Of a stretch of DNA of 9,503 nucleotides, positions 1 to 5,887 are shown piece by piece. How positions within the stretch are numbered: position 1 is the first letter of the stretch; each line of letters opens with the position of its first letter. Under the pieces are notes generated by a model that ran no database searches, was not told the DNA's origin, and worked only from the letters and a program-made list of their open reading frames with translations. Position numbers and translations under genes: made by a program. This stretch comes from Methanosarcinaceae archaeon (GTDB lineage Archaea; Halobacteriota; Methanosarcinia; Methanosarcinales; Methanosarcinaceae), in NCBI GenBank assembly GCA_016926455.1, contig JAFGOO010000171.1, positions 1 through 9,503 of the forward strand, in the 5' to 3' direction.

Positions 1-2
1 GG

Positions 3-77
3 TGGGATAGCGCGGATTTGAACCGCAGTCCAAGCGTCCCAAACGCTCGAGGATCGACCAGGCTACCCTACTATCCC
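3..77 (-). tRNA. tRNA-Pro, anticodon TGG
   Basis: Read on the minus strand from 77 to 3, this folds as a complete tRNA. The acceptor stem is GGGATAG with CTATCCC and discriminator A73 at position 3. The D loop contains GG. The anticodon stem GAGCG/CGCTT closes the loop TTTGGGA, giving anticodon TGG (proline, decoding CCA and probably other CCN codons) with G37, as expected for tRNA-Pro. The T arm is TGCGG/CCGCG around TTCAAAT. The variable loop is only about four bases. No intron is seen. The two bases after the discriminator are CC (positions 2-1), so a genomically encoded CCA is possible but the final A lies outside the window. Confidence 0.95.
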
Positions 78-108
78 ATAGGAGCAAACACTGCAATAGA
101 TTTTATTG

Positions 109-120
109 GTTAAAAACCTT
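109..120 (-). promoter_or_regulatory. Possible TATA/BRE element for tRNA-Pro
   Basis: On the minus strand the sequence AAGGTTTTTAAC lies about 33-43 bases upstream of the tRNA 5' end. It resembles an archaeal BRE plus TATA-like element, and a start about 25 bases downstream would give a leader of roughly ten bases. The match to a consensus is loose, so this is a positional inference. Confidence 0.3.
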
Positions 121-149
121 GCGTGACAAAAACGTAGATGATACAGTTC

Positions 150-920
150 TCATGCATTGGCACGATCAAATGACAAACCACCAATCTCAATCATCACTAT
201 CGCAAAAACAATGATTACAAGCATTGAGCGTGTGATTGGAATCTCCGAGGTACCCAATAGCGACCATCGCAATGCTTCAATCCCGTAGGTAAGGGGATTT
301 AAGTGAACTGGCACGCTTAACCATTTGGGGAGATTTTCCATGGGGTAAAATGCCGTGCTTGTTATCAGTATCGGAAATGTGATGAATGTCAGAACCATCT
401 GAAAACCTTCATGAGATTCGATTTTCGAAGCAAGTGAAATACCAAGTCCTATGAAGCCAAGACCAATCAAGAACATAATTGCAATACTCAAGATTTCACC
501 CCATATGGAAACATATTCAACACCGATGAATCCTGCAATGATCATAAGCAAAACGCCCTGGATCATAGCAGTTGTAACACCCCCAACAGCCTTTCCCAGT
601 GCCGTATAGAACCTGCTGACCGGCGCAATGAGTATCTCCTTTAAGAATCCGAATTCTCGATCCCAAATAATAGACACGCCTCCCATGAGGGATGAAAAAA
701 GTAGTGACATACCGATAATACCGGGTGCCATGTAGTCGATATAACTACCACTACGAACGCTAATGGATGTGTTCAGCGCAGAACCCACGATTAGCAGGAA
801 GAACAAAGGTGTTGCTATAGAACCTACAATACGTGATTTTGAACGTTTAAACCGCAGCATCTCCCTGAGCCAGAGTGTGTAAACGGTCTGTAATGAACGG
901 TTGATTTCTGTGTAGGTCAT
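150..920 (-). CDS. ABC-2 type transporter permease (DrrB/NodJ-like)
   Basis: A 256-residue integral membrane protein of the ABC-2 exporter family. These permeases form the membrane channel of two-part exporters for drugs, polysaccharides or lipids and need a separate ATPase. The N-terminal ~30 residues are polar and basic (cytoplasmic). About six hydrophobic segments follow, near residues 31-49, 66-85, 115-136, 142-164, 174-192 and 232-249. The family signature is clear: W86-D-R-E-F-G-F-L-K-E-I-L-I-A-P-V-S-R103, and the C-terminal F191-Y-P-M-E-N-L-P followed by N208-P-L-T-Y-G-I-E-A-L-R. The ATG at 920 lies just after two consecutive stops (TGA, TAG) ending ubiX, so the two genes are surely co-transcribed. 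No ATP-binding partner is in the window; the gene after it is a tRNA. The substrate cannot be told from sequence. Confidence 0.9.
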   Translation of the reverse strand: MTYTEINRSLQTVYTLWLREMLRFKRSKSRIVGSIATPLFFLLIVGSALNTSISVRSGSYIDYMAPGIIGMSLLFSSLMGGVSIIWDREFGFLKEILIAPVSRFYTALGKAVGGVTTAMIQGVLLMIIAGFIGVEYVSIWGEILSIAIMFLIGLGFIGLGISLASKIESHEGFQMVLTFITFPILITSTAFYPMENLPKWLSVPVHLNPLTYGIEALRWSLLGTSEIPITRSMLVIIVFAIVMIEIGGLSFDRANA

Positions 921-923
921 CTA

Positions 924-1478
924 TCATCCCCATCGTTTGTAAATTTCGTTCTCAATTCCCATGAGATCAAGCATACGCCCCACCATTATGTCAACTAGTT
1001 CCTCGATAGTTTGAGGCTTAGAGTAAAAGCCAGGGCAGGCTGGCAGTATAACGGCACCTGCCTGTTGTGCCTGAAGCATGTTCTTAAGATGTATCTGGTT
1101 CAAAGGTGTCTCCCTTGTCATCAGGATGAGCTTGCGCCCTTCTTTTAAGCATACGTCTGCAGTTCGGGTCAAAAGAGTATCCGAAATTCCGCTTGCAATG
1201 AAGCCCAAAGTCTTCATACTGCACGGTGCGACCACCATACCCTCAAAGGGATGTGATCCGCTTGCTATCGGAGCTGTAAAATCATTTTCGTGGTATACCC
1301 TTGATACCATTGCCTCGACGTCCTTAACCTGATAGTCGGTCTCTATCTCCATGATTTGTTTCGCAGCGCCAGTGATAATAAGATTTGTCCCGATATCCAT
1401 GCTGGAAAGAACCTGCAGCAAACGGATACCGTACTGGATACCTGATGCACCGGTGATACCAATTGCTATTTCGATAAT
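924..1478 (-). CDS. ubiX: Flavin prenyltransferase UbiX (non-canonical start)
   Basis: UbiX attaches a dimethylallyl group from dimethylallyl phosphate to FMN, making prenylated FMN, the cofactor of UbiD-type decarboxylases. From the proposed start the protein has 184 residues, normal for the family. It opens with the FMN-phosphate loop T9-G-A-S-G13 and carries the long UbiX block P88-C-S-M-K-T-L-G-F-I-A-S-G, the following L-T-R-T-A-D-V-C-L-K, and R122-E-T-P-L-N with I-H-L-K-N-M-L. An ATG/GTG/TTG start is not available: the first TTG (1421) would delete the FMN loop, and the frame is closed by TAG at 1508-1506. The sequence AAGGAG (1489-1484) sits 5 bases before ATT at 1478, which gives M-I-E-I-A-I-G-I-T-G-A-S-G; ATC (1475) and ATA (1469) are alternatives. 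The gene overlaps the end of the LpdD-like gene. In archaea a likely use is the UbiD-type decarboxylase of the modified mevalonate pathway (inference). Confidence 0.93.
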   Translation of the reverse strand: MIEIAIGITGASGIQYGIRLLQVLSSMDIGTNLIITGAAKQIMEIETDYQVKDVEAMVSRVYHENDFTAPIASGSHPFEGMVVAPCSMKTLGFIASGISDTLLTRTADVCLKEGRKLILMTRETPLNQIHLKNMLQAQQAGAVILPACPGFYSKPQTIEELVDIMVGRMLDLMGIENEIYKRWG

Positions 1479-1834
1479 ACCCTCTCCTTCAATGAATCTA
1501 TCAACCTATCAACCATCTGCTTTGAAAAATCCACAATTTCGCTTATTTCATCCACAGTTATATCATCTAAATGAATCCCGACTATAAATACCGTTGCTGT
1601 CTTTGTAAACGCACTGATGCGGCGCGCGCCGTAAAGAGCGATTTCATCATCTCGGTGGCCAAGGAGAGTGATCACAGATGCCGATGAATGGGCGCAGTTT
1701 TCATCATATTGGCCAACAGCGACGGCACCCACATGCTTCCGTCCACCTTTCAGTGTAATCACAAAATCATTTCCAATTTCACTACATTCCAGCACCAGTT
1801 CTGTCCTGCTGGCATTCTGTTTTATTGGTCGCAA
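1466..1834 (-). CDS. LpdD-like protein, probable prenylated-flavin chaperone
   Basis: A 122-residue soluble protein that I match from memory to the LpdD-like family, named after the small subunit encoded with the UbiX- and UbiD-type proteins of gallate decarboxylase and described as a prenylated-flavin chaperone-like domain. The recognisable pattern is H34-V-G-A-V-A-V, then S-S-A-S-V-I, then L58-G-H-R-D-D-E-I-A, and V85-G-I-H-L-D-D-I-T-V-D-E-I. The direct 13-base overlap with ubiX independently supports a role in making, carrying or inserting prenylated FMN. The start is TTG at 1834, with GAGG (1844-1841) six bases upstream; no in-frame ATG lies near the N terminus. There is no signal peptide or membrane segment. 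It appears to be the first gene of a three-gene transcript with ubiX and the ABC permease. The chaperone role is inference from family and neighbourhood. Confidence 0.8.
   Translation of the reverse strand: MRPIKQNASRTELVLECSEIGNDFVITLKGGRKHVGAVAVGQYDENCAHSSASVITLLGHRDDEIALYGARRISAFTKTATVFIVGIHLDDITVDEISEIVDFSKQMVDRLIDSLKERVLSK
1481..1489 (-). promoter_or_regulatory. Shine-Dalgarno sequence that decides the ubiX start
   Basis: Minus-strand AAGGAGAGG lies inside the 3' end of the LpdD-like gene. GGAG is 5 bases from ATT (1478) and GAGG is 5 bases from ATC (1475), so this site supports initiation at a non-canonical AUU or AUC codon and translational coupling to the upstream gene. Confidence 0.6.
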
Positions 1835-1874
1835 TATAACCCTCTTTAATGAATTTCTACTTCTATCACAATTT

Positions 1875-1886
1875 CGGAAATTTCCG
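1875..1886. promoter_or_regulatory. 12-bp perfect palindrome, candidate operator
   Basis: CGGAAATTTCCG is a perfect 12-bp palindrome about 40 bases upstream of the LpdD-like TTG start. A second, overlapping inverted repeat, AATTTC-G-GAAATT, occupies 1870-1882. If the TATA-like element at 1909-1917 is real, the palindrome falls at about +1 to +12 of the transcript, a typical place for a repressor site. No regulator is identified. Confidence 0.4.
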
Positions 1887-1908
1887 TGAATCAGGATTGC
1901 TAGTATTC

Positions 1909-1917
1909 AATTTAATA
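1909..1917 (-). promoter_or_regulatory. Probable TATA box of the lpdD-like/ubiX/permease cluster
   Basis: Minus-strand TATTAAATT, centred at about 1913, lies downstream of the HD gene's stop and would place transcription start near 1887. This gives a leader of about 50 bases and a promoter separate from that of the HD gene. Assigned by position and AT-rich composition only. Confidence 0.4.
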
Positions 1918-1985
1918 CATATTCAAAGAACACGACATGTTTTCCAATACACTTGACTAGGCACCTAATATCAGATTTTCACCCC

Positions 1986-3182
1986 TCATAGATCCGTCAG
2001 CCTGAACTGCTTAGTAGTCTTCTTCACATCAAAATATTCCTTGGCAACCTTGCCCACAACATCGCGGTACTCCTTCGGAGTATACACACCCATTCTCCAG
2101 TTATCCTTATGTGCCTGCTCAAGTGTCGCCACCACATGTGATGCCTCATCAAGATGCAGCATCTTGCCATCTGTCTTTATCAATGCTTTCATCTCGGCGA
2201 TCTCTGGAGTTTTTGGTATGTCTATCAGTACGTTCTCTGGATCGATCCCGACCACGTCCGCGATTTCAGCCTCAACCCTCTCGATGTTAATCCTGTGACG
2301 AATCACGTTTTCATCCACCGCATCAAAACCAACATACATCGCTCGTTTGTATAACCGCCTTTCATCAATTCTCTGTGCAAGATCGCCTGCATACCCTTCA
2401 TCATTGCGCATGGTTTCAAAGACCCTCGAATCATCCATATTCCCCATCTCAAAGGGATCAATGCTTTTGTTTTCTATCAGGTATTTGATTGCTCTTACAC
2501 ACATGGTCTCTGCAATCCTTGACACATGATGATAATAAACAGACGGGTGCATCAAGAACCTTGATAGTAACAAAGATTCGGCAGCCTTTAAACCACCCAT
2601 TGTCACAACGAGTTTGTTCTCGTAGAACTGCATTTCATGTATCAGGCGTACGTAGTCAACCAGACCAAATGCAACGCCTGTATAATGTGCATCCCTTACA
2701 AGATAATCCATACGATCAACATCTATCTCGCTGTTCAGTATCTGGCCAAGCGCAGTTTCACCTTTGATATGCTTCGCGATATTTGTAGGGTTCAATCCGT
2801 GGTTGTTTAAGACTTCTGATATTTCTCCTTCCTTAAGGATATGTTTGATATCATCATGTTTTCTTCTCGTATAATGTGAAATTATGTCCTCTGTCACATG
2901 AGACAGTGGTCCATGTCCGATGTCGTGCAGAAGTGAAGCAACAAGTAACTCATTTTTTTCATCCATAGTAACTGTGTCTATATTTGCCGTTAGCATAGTG
3001 GCAAGATGCAACGCCCCAAGGGAATGTTCGAAACGTGTGTGATTGGCTCCGGGATAAACAAGATTTGAAAGCCCAAGCTGCCTGATCCTCCGAAGACGTT
3101 GCATGAGTGGTGTATCGATCAATGACAGAGTGAGTTCATCCAGTTCGATATAACCGTGGACTGGGTCGCGGACGACTTTCAT
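1986..3182 (-). CDS. HD-domain phosphohydrolase (dGTPase/SAMHD1-like, COG1078 type)
   Basis: A 398-residue cytoplasmic protein of the HD superfamily branch that includes dNTP triphosphohydrolases and SAMHD1. The N terminus V4-R-D-P-V-H-G-Y and P25-L-M-Q-R-L-R-R-I-R-Q-L-G are family hallmarks. The metal ligands are all present: H53 in T-R-F-E-H-S-L-G, H86-D87 in L-L-H-D-I-G-H-G-P-L-S-H, and D156 in the stretch D-V-D-R-M-D-Y followed by R-D-A-H-Y-T-G. A nucleotide-phosphate hydrolase activity is therefore likely, but the substrate is unknown; many members of this group remain uncharacterised. The C-terminal third (from about 280) is mixed and less recognisable. The ATG at 3182 has no Shine-Dalgarno; a TATA-like element centred about 24 bases upstream suggests a leaderless mRNA. 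It is divergent from cofD and probably transcribed alone. Confidence 0.93.
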   Translation of the reverse strand: MKVVRDPVHGYIELDELTLSLIDTPLMQRLRRIRQLGLSNLVYPGANHTRFEHSLGALHLATMLTANIDTVTMDEKNELLVASLLHDIGHGPLSHVTEDIISHYTRRKHDDIKHILKEGEISEVLNNHGLNPTNIAKHIKGETALGQILNSEIDVDRMDYLVRDAHYTGVAFGLVDYVRLIHEMQFYENKLVVTMGGLKAAESLLLSRFLMHPSVYYHHVSRIAETMCVRAIKYLIENKSIDPFEMGNMDDSRVFETMRNDEGYAGDLAQRIDERRLYKRAMYVGFDAVDENVIRHRINIERVEAEIADVVGIDPENVLIDIPKTPEIAEMKALIKTDGKMLHLDEASHVVATLEQAHKDNWRMGVYTPKEYRDVVGKVAKEYFDVKKTTKQFRLTDL

Positions 3183-3200
3183 ATTCTTTAAATAGACTTC

Positions 3201-3210
3201 ATTATATAAT
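3201..3210. promoter_or_regulatory. Palindromic TATA-like element shared by the HD gene and cofD
   Basis: ATTATATAAT is a perfect 10-bp palindrome in the 69-bp gap between two divergent genes. Counting about 26 bases from its centre gives a minus-strand start at about 3180, essentially at the HD gene ATG (3182), and a plus-strand start at about 3231, giving a ~20-base cofD leader. Another TATA-like string, TTTAAATA at 3187-3194, could also serve cofD. Confidence 0.5.
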
Positions 3211-3251
3211 CATGTTACTGATTATTACTAAAAAGGATAGGGTACACTAAC

Positions 3252-4175
3252 ATGATCGTATTATCGGGCGGCACCGGAACTCCAAAATTGCTGAACGGAC
3301 TTAGAAGGGTCATACCTGAAGAGGATATAACCGTGGTCGTGAATACGGCAGAAGATTTATGGGTATCCGGTAATCTAGTTACACCTGATATAGATACGGT
3401 ATTGTATCTTTTTTCAAATCGGATCGATGCCGTGAAATGGTGGGGAGTTGAAGGAGACACATTCAGGACCCACAAGACAATGAAGTCATCGGGATTTGAT
3501 GAGTATATGATGATTGGTGACCTTGACCGTGCTACCCATATAATGCGTTCAGAATTTATAAGGGGTGGCGATTCTCTGACCGTTGCCACCCAGAAGCTCG
3601 CACGCGCGTTCGGGGTCAAATCAAATGTGCTTCCAATGTCTGATGATCCAGTATCTACCATTATAACAACATCGTTTGGAAAAATGCATTTTCAGGATTT
3701 CTGGGTCAAAGAACACGGTGAACCCGATGTGCTGGATGTGTCCATAAAAGGGATTTCTGATGTATTGATATCACCTGCTGTACTCGATGCACTGAAACAT
3801 GAAGATGAGGTACTCATCGGTCCAAGCAATCCCATAACAAGTATAGGTCCAATCCTTGCAATGTCAGGTATGCGTTCGATATTAAAAAACAAGAAAGTGA
3901 TTGCCGTAAGTCCTATTATTGGTACGGAACCTGTTAGCGGACCTGCAGGAAAACTGATGCATGCCCGCGGATTTGAAGTGTCGTCTCATGGTGTTGCAAA
4001 ATGTTATGAGGATGTTGTGGACGTGTTTGTGATCGATGAACGTGACAGCGCAAATGAATCTGATTTTTGGGACATTTGTTGCGATGTCTTGAGAACTGAT
4101 ACTTTAATGAAAACAGTAGACGTAAGTGTGAAACTCGCTGGGCGTATGATTGAGATTTTTGAAACGGTGATTTAA
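3252..4175 (+). CDS. cofD: 2-phospho-L-lactate transferase CofD (F420 biosynthesis)
   Basis: CofD transfers the phospholactyl (or related) moiety from its guanosine-activated form to the deazaflavin Fo, giving F420-0, the core of coenzyme F420, the hydride carrier of methanogenesis. The 307-residue length is normal. Visible family motifs are the glycine-rich start S5-G-G-T-G-T-P-K-L-L-N-G, N31-T-A-E-D-L-W, T44-P-D-I-D-T-V (family metal/substrate-binding aspartates), G89-D-L-D-R-A-T-H, S130-D-D-P-V-S-T, G190-P-S-N-P-I-T-S-I-G-P and P227-V-S-G-P-A-G-K-L. The ATG at 3252 is preceded by AGGG at a nine-base spacing, with AAAGGAT further upstream. The gene is divergent from the HD phosphohydrolase. 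No other F420 gene (cofC, cofE, cofGH) is in the window. The resemblance is strongest to Methanosarcina-type CofD as I remember it. Confidence 0.97.
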   Translation: MIVLSGGTGTPKLLNGLRRVIPEEDITVVVNTAEDLWVSGNLVTPDIDTVLYLFSNRIDAVKWWGVEGDTFRTHKTMKSSGFDEYMMIGDLDRATHIMRSEFIRGGDSLTVATQKLARAFGVKSNVLPMSDDPVSTIITTSFGKMHFQDFWVKEHGEPDVLDVSIKGISDVLISPAVLDALKHEDEVLIGPSNPITSIGPILAMSGMRSILKNKKVIAVSPIIGTEPVSGPAGKLMHARGFEVSSHGVAKCYEDVVDVFVIDERDSANESDFWDICCDVLRTDTLMKTVDVSVKLAGRMIEIFETVI

Positions 4176-4189
4176 TTTAATTGTAAGAT

Positions 4190-4200
4190 ACATTTTTATT
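4190..4200 (+). terminator. Possible U-tract terminator after cofD
   Basis: The stretch ACATTTTTATT lies about 15 bases after the cofD stop and before the next probable promoter. Archaeal termination often occurs at such T runs without a hairpin. There is no stem-loop here, and the whole region is AT-rich, so support is weak. Confidence 0.25.
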
Positions 4201-4223
4201 ATGAAAAATACAAATATTGGACG

Positions 4224-4232
4224 ATAAATATA
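4224..4232 (+). promoter_or_regulatory. Probable TATA box of the membrane-protein gene
   Basis: ATAAATATA, centred at about 4228, would set transcription start near 4254. That leaves a 27-base leader carrying the Shine-Dalgarno AGGTG (4271-4275) before the GTG at 4281, a coherent arrangement. It suggests the genes from 4281 on are not simply read through from cofD. Confidence 0.45.
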
Positions 4233-4270
4233 GTTTTCATTTAACTAAATTGAATGCAACAAATTAAAAA

Positions 4271-4275
4271 AGGTG
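4271..4275 (+). promoter_or_regulatory. Shine-Dalgarno that favours the GTG start at 4281
   Basis: AGGTG five bases before GTG (4281). An in-frame ATG lies 27 bases further upstream (4254) but has no ribosome binding site and would sit at the predicted transcription start. Confidence 0.55.
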
Positions 4276-4280
4276 TAATT

Positions 4281-4685
4281 GTGGGCGATGAATGGCAAAT
4301 TGATCTGAAGATTCCCGATATAGGATCAATGATTACTCTTTTTGCGGTTTCTGTATGTTCTGCAATCTTGAGTTCTGCAGAAATAGCATACACCATGATG
4401 TGGATCACATCCGCATACGAAAGGAACGGAAAGGATTTTTTCATTGATCTAATAAATGCAAAGGCTCTGACATGGACTGCAGAATTCGTGCTTGTCGCGG
4501 GATCACTGTTGTTAATGTCTTCTCTTGTATTTCTCATAACCATGTCAGTGTCTTTATTTGAACTGAATGGGATTGCAAAGGAAGATAAGAAAGCAAATTC
4601 GAGGATTATTTCAAGTTTATTTTCAATCGGACTGGTGTTGCTTGTTCTGGCACTGGTTTCGGCAATAATACTAAGGTACTTGTAA
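4281..4685 (+). CDS. Unrecognised small membrane protein, about three TM segments
   Basis: I do not recognise a family. From the GTG at 4281 the protein has 134 residues. A short polar N terminus (M-G-D-E-W-Q-I-D-L-K) leads into a first hydrophobic stretch at about residues 16-41. A charged loop with E-R-N-G-K-D follows, then a second long hydrophobic stretch at about 65-91, a loop rich in lysine and acidic residues at about 95-105, and a last hydrophobic segment at about 108-131 ending R-Y-L at the very C terminus. There are no conserved catalytic-looking motifs, no paired cysteines and no signal-peptidase site. It lies between cofD and the BchI-like ATPase on the same strand, with about 60 bases before the latter, so it may be co-transcribed with the chelatase-like pair. 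A transport or membrane-anchoring role would be a guess. The ATG at 4254 is an alternative start (143 residues). Confidence 0.7.
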   Translation: MGDEWQIDLKIPDIGSMITLFAVSVCSAILSSAEIAYTMMWITSAYERNGKDFFIDLINAKALTWTAEFVLVAGSLLLMSSLVFLITMSVSLFELNGIAKEDKKANSRIISSLFSIGLVLLVLALVSAIILRYL

Positions 4686-4735
4686 ATTAGCATAATCTAA
4701 GTCACATAATATCCTATAAGTTGGCACAGGCACAA

Positions 4736-4741
4736 GAGGGG
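4736..4741 (+). promoter_or_regulatory. Shine-Dalgarno that fixes the BchI-like start
   Basis: GAGGGG six bases before the ATG at 4748. It rules against an upstream in-frame TTG at 4721, which would place this site inside the coding region. Confidence 0.6.
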
Positions 4742-4747
4742 AACATA

Positions 4748-5872
4748 ATGAGCATGAGTAATATACGCGGCACAATCAAAGAGGTGCCAAAAGATTTTGG
4801 GCAGACTAAGGCATCAATTGAAGACATCGCGAACATATCAACAAAAACAGAGAGGGTACTCTATCCCCTATCTGCAATTGTCGGGCAGGAGAAAATGCTC
4901 CGCGCACTTATATTGAATGCTATCAATCCACCCATTGGCGGCGTACTGATCCGTGGTCAGAAAGGTACTGCCAAATCAACGGCAGTGAGGGGTCTTGCAG
5001 AAATATTGCCAGAGATCGAGGTAATTACCGGATGCAAGTTCAATTGCAATCCTGCAGAGCCTAAAAAATACTGCTGGGAATGCAGAGAAAAACAGAAAAA
5101 CGGGACACTGAAGGTTGAAAAACGCCCGACTAAGGTGGTAGACCTGCCGGTGGGCGCCACTGAAGACCGCGTTGTTGGCAGCCTAGATATTGAAAAAGCC
5201 GTCAAGGAAGGCGTACAGGCATTTGAGCCGGGAATACTGGCAGATGCAAATCGTGGCATATTATATGTTGATGAGATAAACCTACTGGACGATTTTGTGG
5301 TGGATGCGTTGCTGGACGCGGCAGCCATGAACGTGAATACTGTTGAACGTGAGGGTGTGAGTGTCAGCCATCCTTCTAATTTCATTATTGTAGGAAGCAT
5401 GAATCCAGAAGAAGGCGAGCTCAGGCCGCAACTTCTTGACAGAATCGCATTGCAAGTTGAGGTTGTTGGTATCCCGGATATCGAGCAGCGCATCGAGATT
5501 ATCGAACGTGGTAACCGTTTCAATGATAACCCCCTCCAGTTCAGGAGGGATTTTGAAAACGAGCAGGAGAAACTGCGCTTGAAAATCGTCAAGGCAAACC
5601 AACTTCTCTCACGGGTCACAACAACCCGGGAAAACCTGCGGACGATTGCAGAGATATGTATTGCATTCAATGTGGATGGACACCGTGCAGATATTATGAT
5701 AGAGCGTACGGCACGTACGAACGCGGCGTATGAGGGACGTGAGCGTATCACAAACGACGACATCATCGAAGCAGCGGAGATGGTGCTTCCGCACAGGATG
5801 CGCAAGAAACCGTTTGAGGAAGAAGATTTCAGCGCCGAACAGCTCCGCGCGGTTGTTGATGGAACAGTGTAA
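4748..5872 (+). CDS. bchI: BchI/ChlI-type AAA+ chelatase ATPase subunit
   Basis: A 374-residue AAA+ ATPase of the magnesium-chelatase I-subunit family. I subunits form a hexameric ring that couples ATP hydrolysis, through a D subunit, to metal insertion into a tetrapyrrole by a large third subunit. Seen directly: Walker A G70-Q-K-G-T-A-K-S-T78; an insertion with four cysteines C96, C100, C109 and C112 (C-x3-C-x8-C-x2-C); D131-L-P-V-G-A-T-E-D-R-V-V-G-S; Walker B I170-L-Y-V-D-E-I-N-L-L; N219-P-E-E-G-E-L-R-P-Q-L-L-D-R-I with the arginine-finger/sensor region; and a C-terminal helical lid ending P348-H-R-M-R. Start chosen by the Shine-Dalgarno. The D-type partner follows after 15 bases. Methanogens make no chlorophyll, so the metal is probably not Mg for chlorophyll; partnership with a CobN-like cobalt chelatase subunit is one possibility (inference). 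Confidence 0.93.
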   Translation: MSMSNIRGTIKEVPKDFGQTKASIEDIANISTKTERVLYPLSAIVGQEKMLRALILNAINPPIGGVLIRGQKGTAKSTAVRGLAEILPEIEVITGCKFNCNPAEPKKYCWECREKQKNGTLKVEKRPTKVVDLPVGATEDRVVGSLDIEKAVKEGVQAFEPGILADANRGILYVDEINLLDDFVVDALLDAAAMNVNTVEREGVSVSHPSNFIIVGSMNPEEGELRPQLLDRIALQVEVVGIPDIEQRIEIIERGNRFNDNPLQFRRDFENEQEKLRLKIVKANQLLSRVTTTRENLRTIAEICIAFNVDGHRADIMIERTARTNAAYEGRERITNDDIIEAAEMVLPHRMRKKPFEEEDFSAEQLRAVVDGTV

Positions 5873-5887
5873 CTAACAGGTGTATAG

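Noticed and set aside
1931..1946. Weak inverted repeat AACA-CGACA-TGTT downstream of the HD gene, considered as a terminator or operator.
   Set aside because: Only four paired bases and no adjacent U tract on the relevant strand; not distinguishable from chance.
3215..3661. Minus-strand open frame across the cofD start and the divergent promoter.
   Set aside because: It covers the N-terminal glycine-rich motif of CofD on the other strand and has no coherent protein features.
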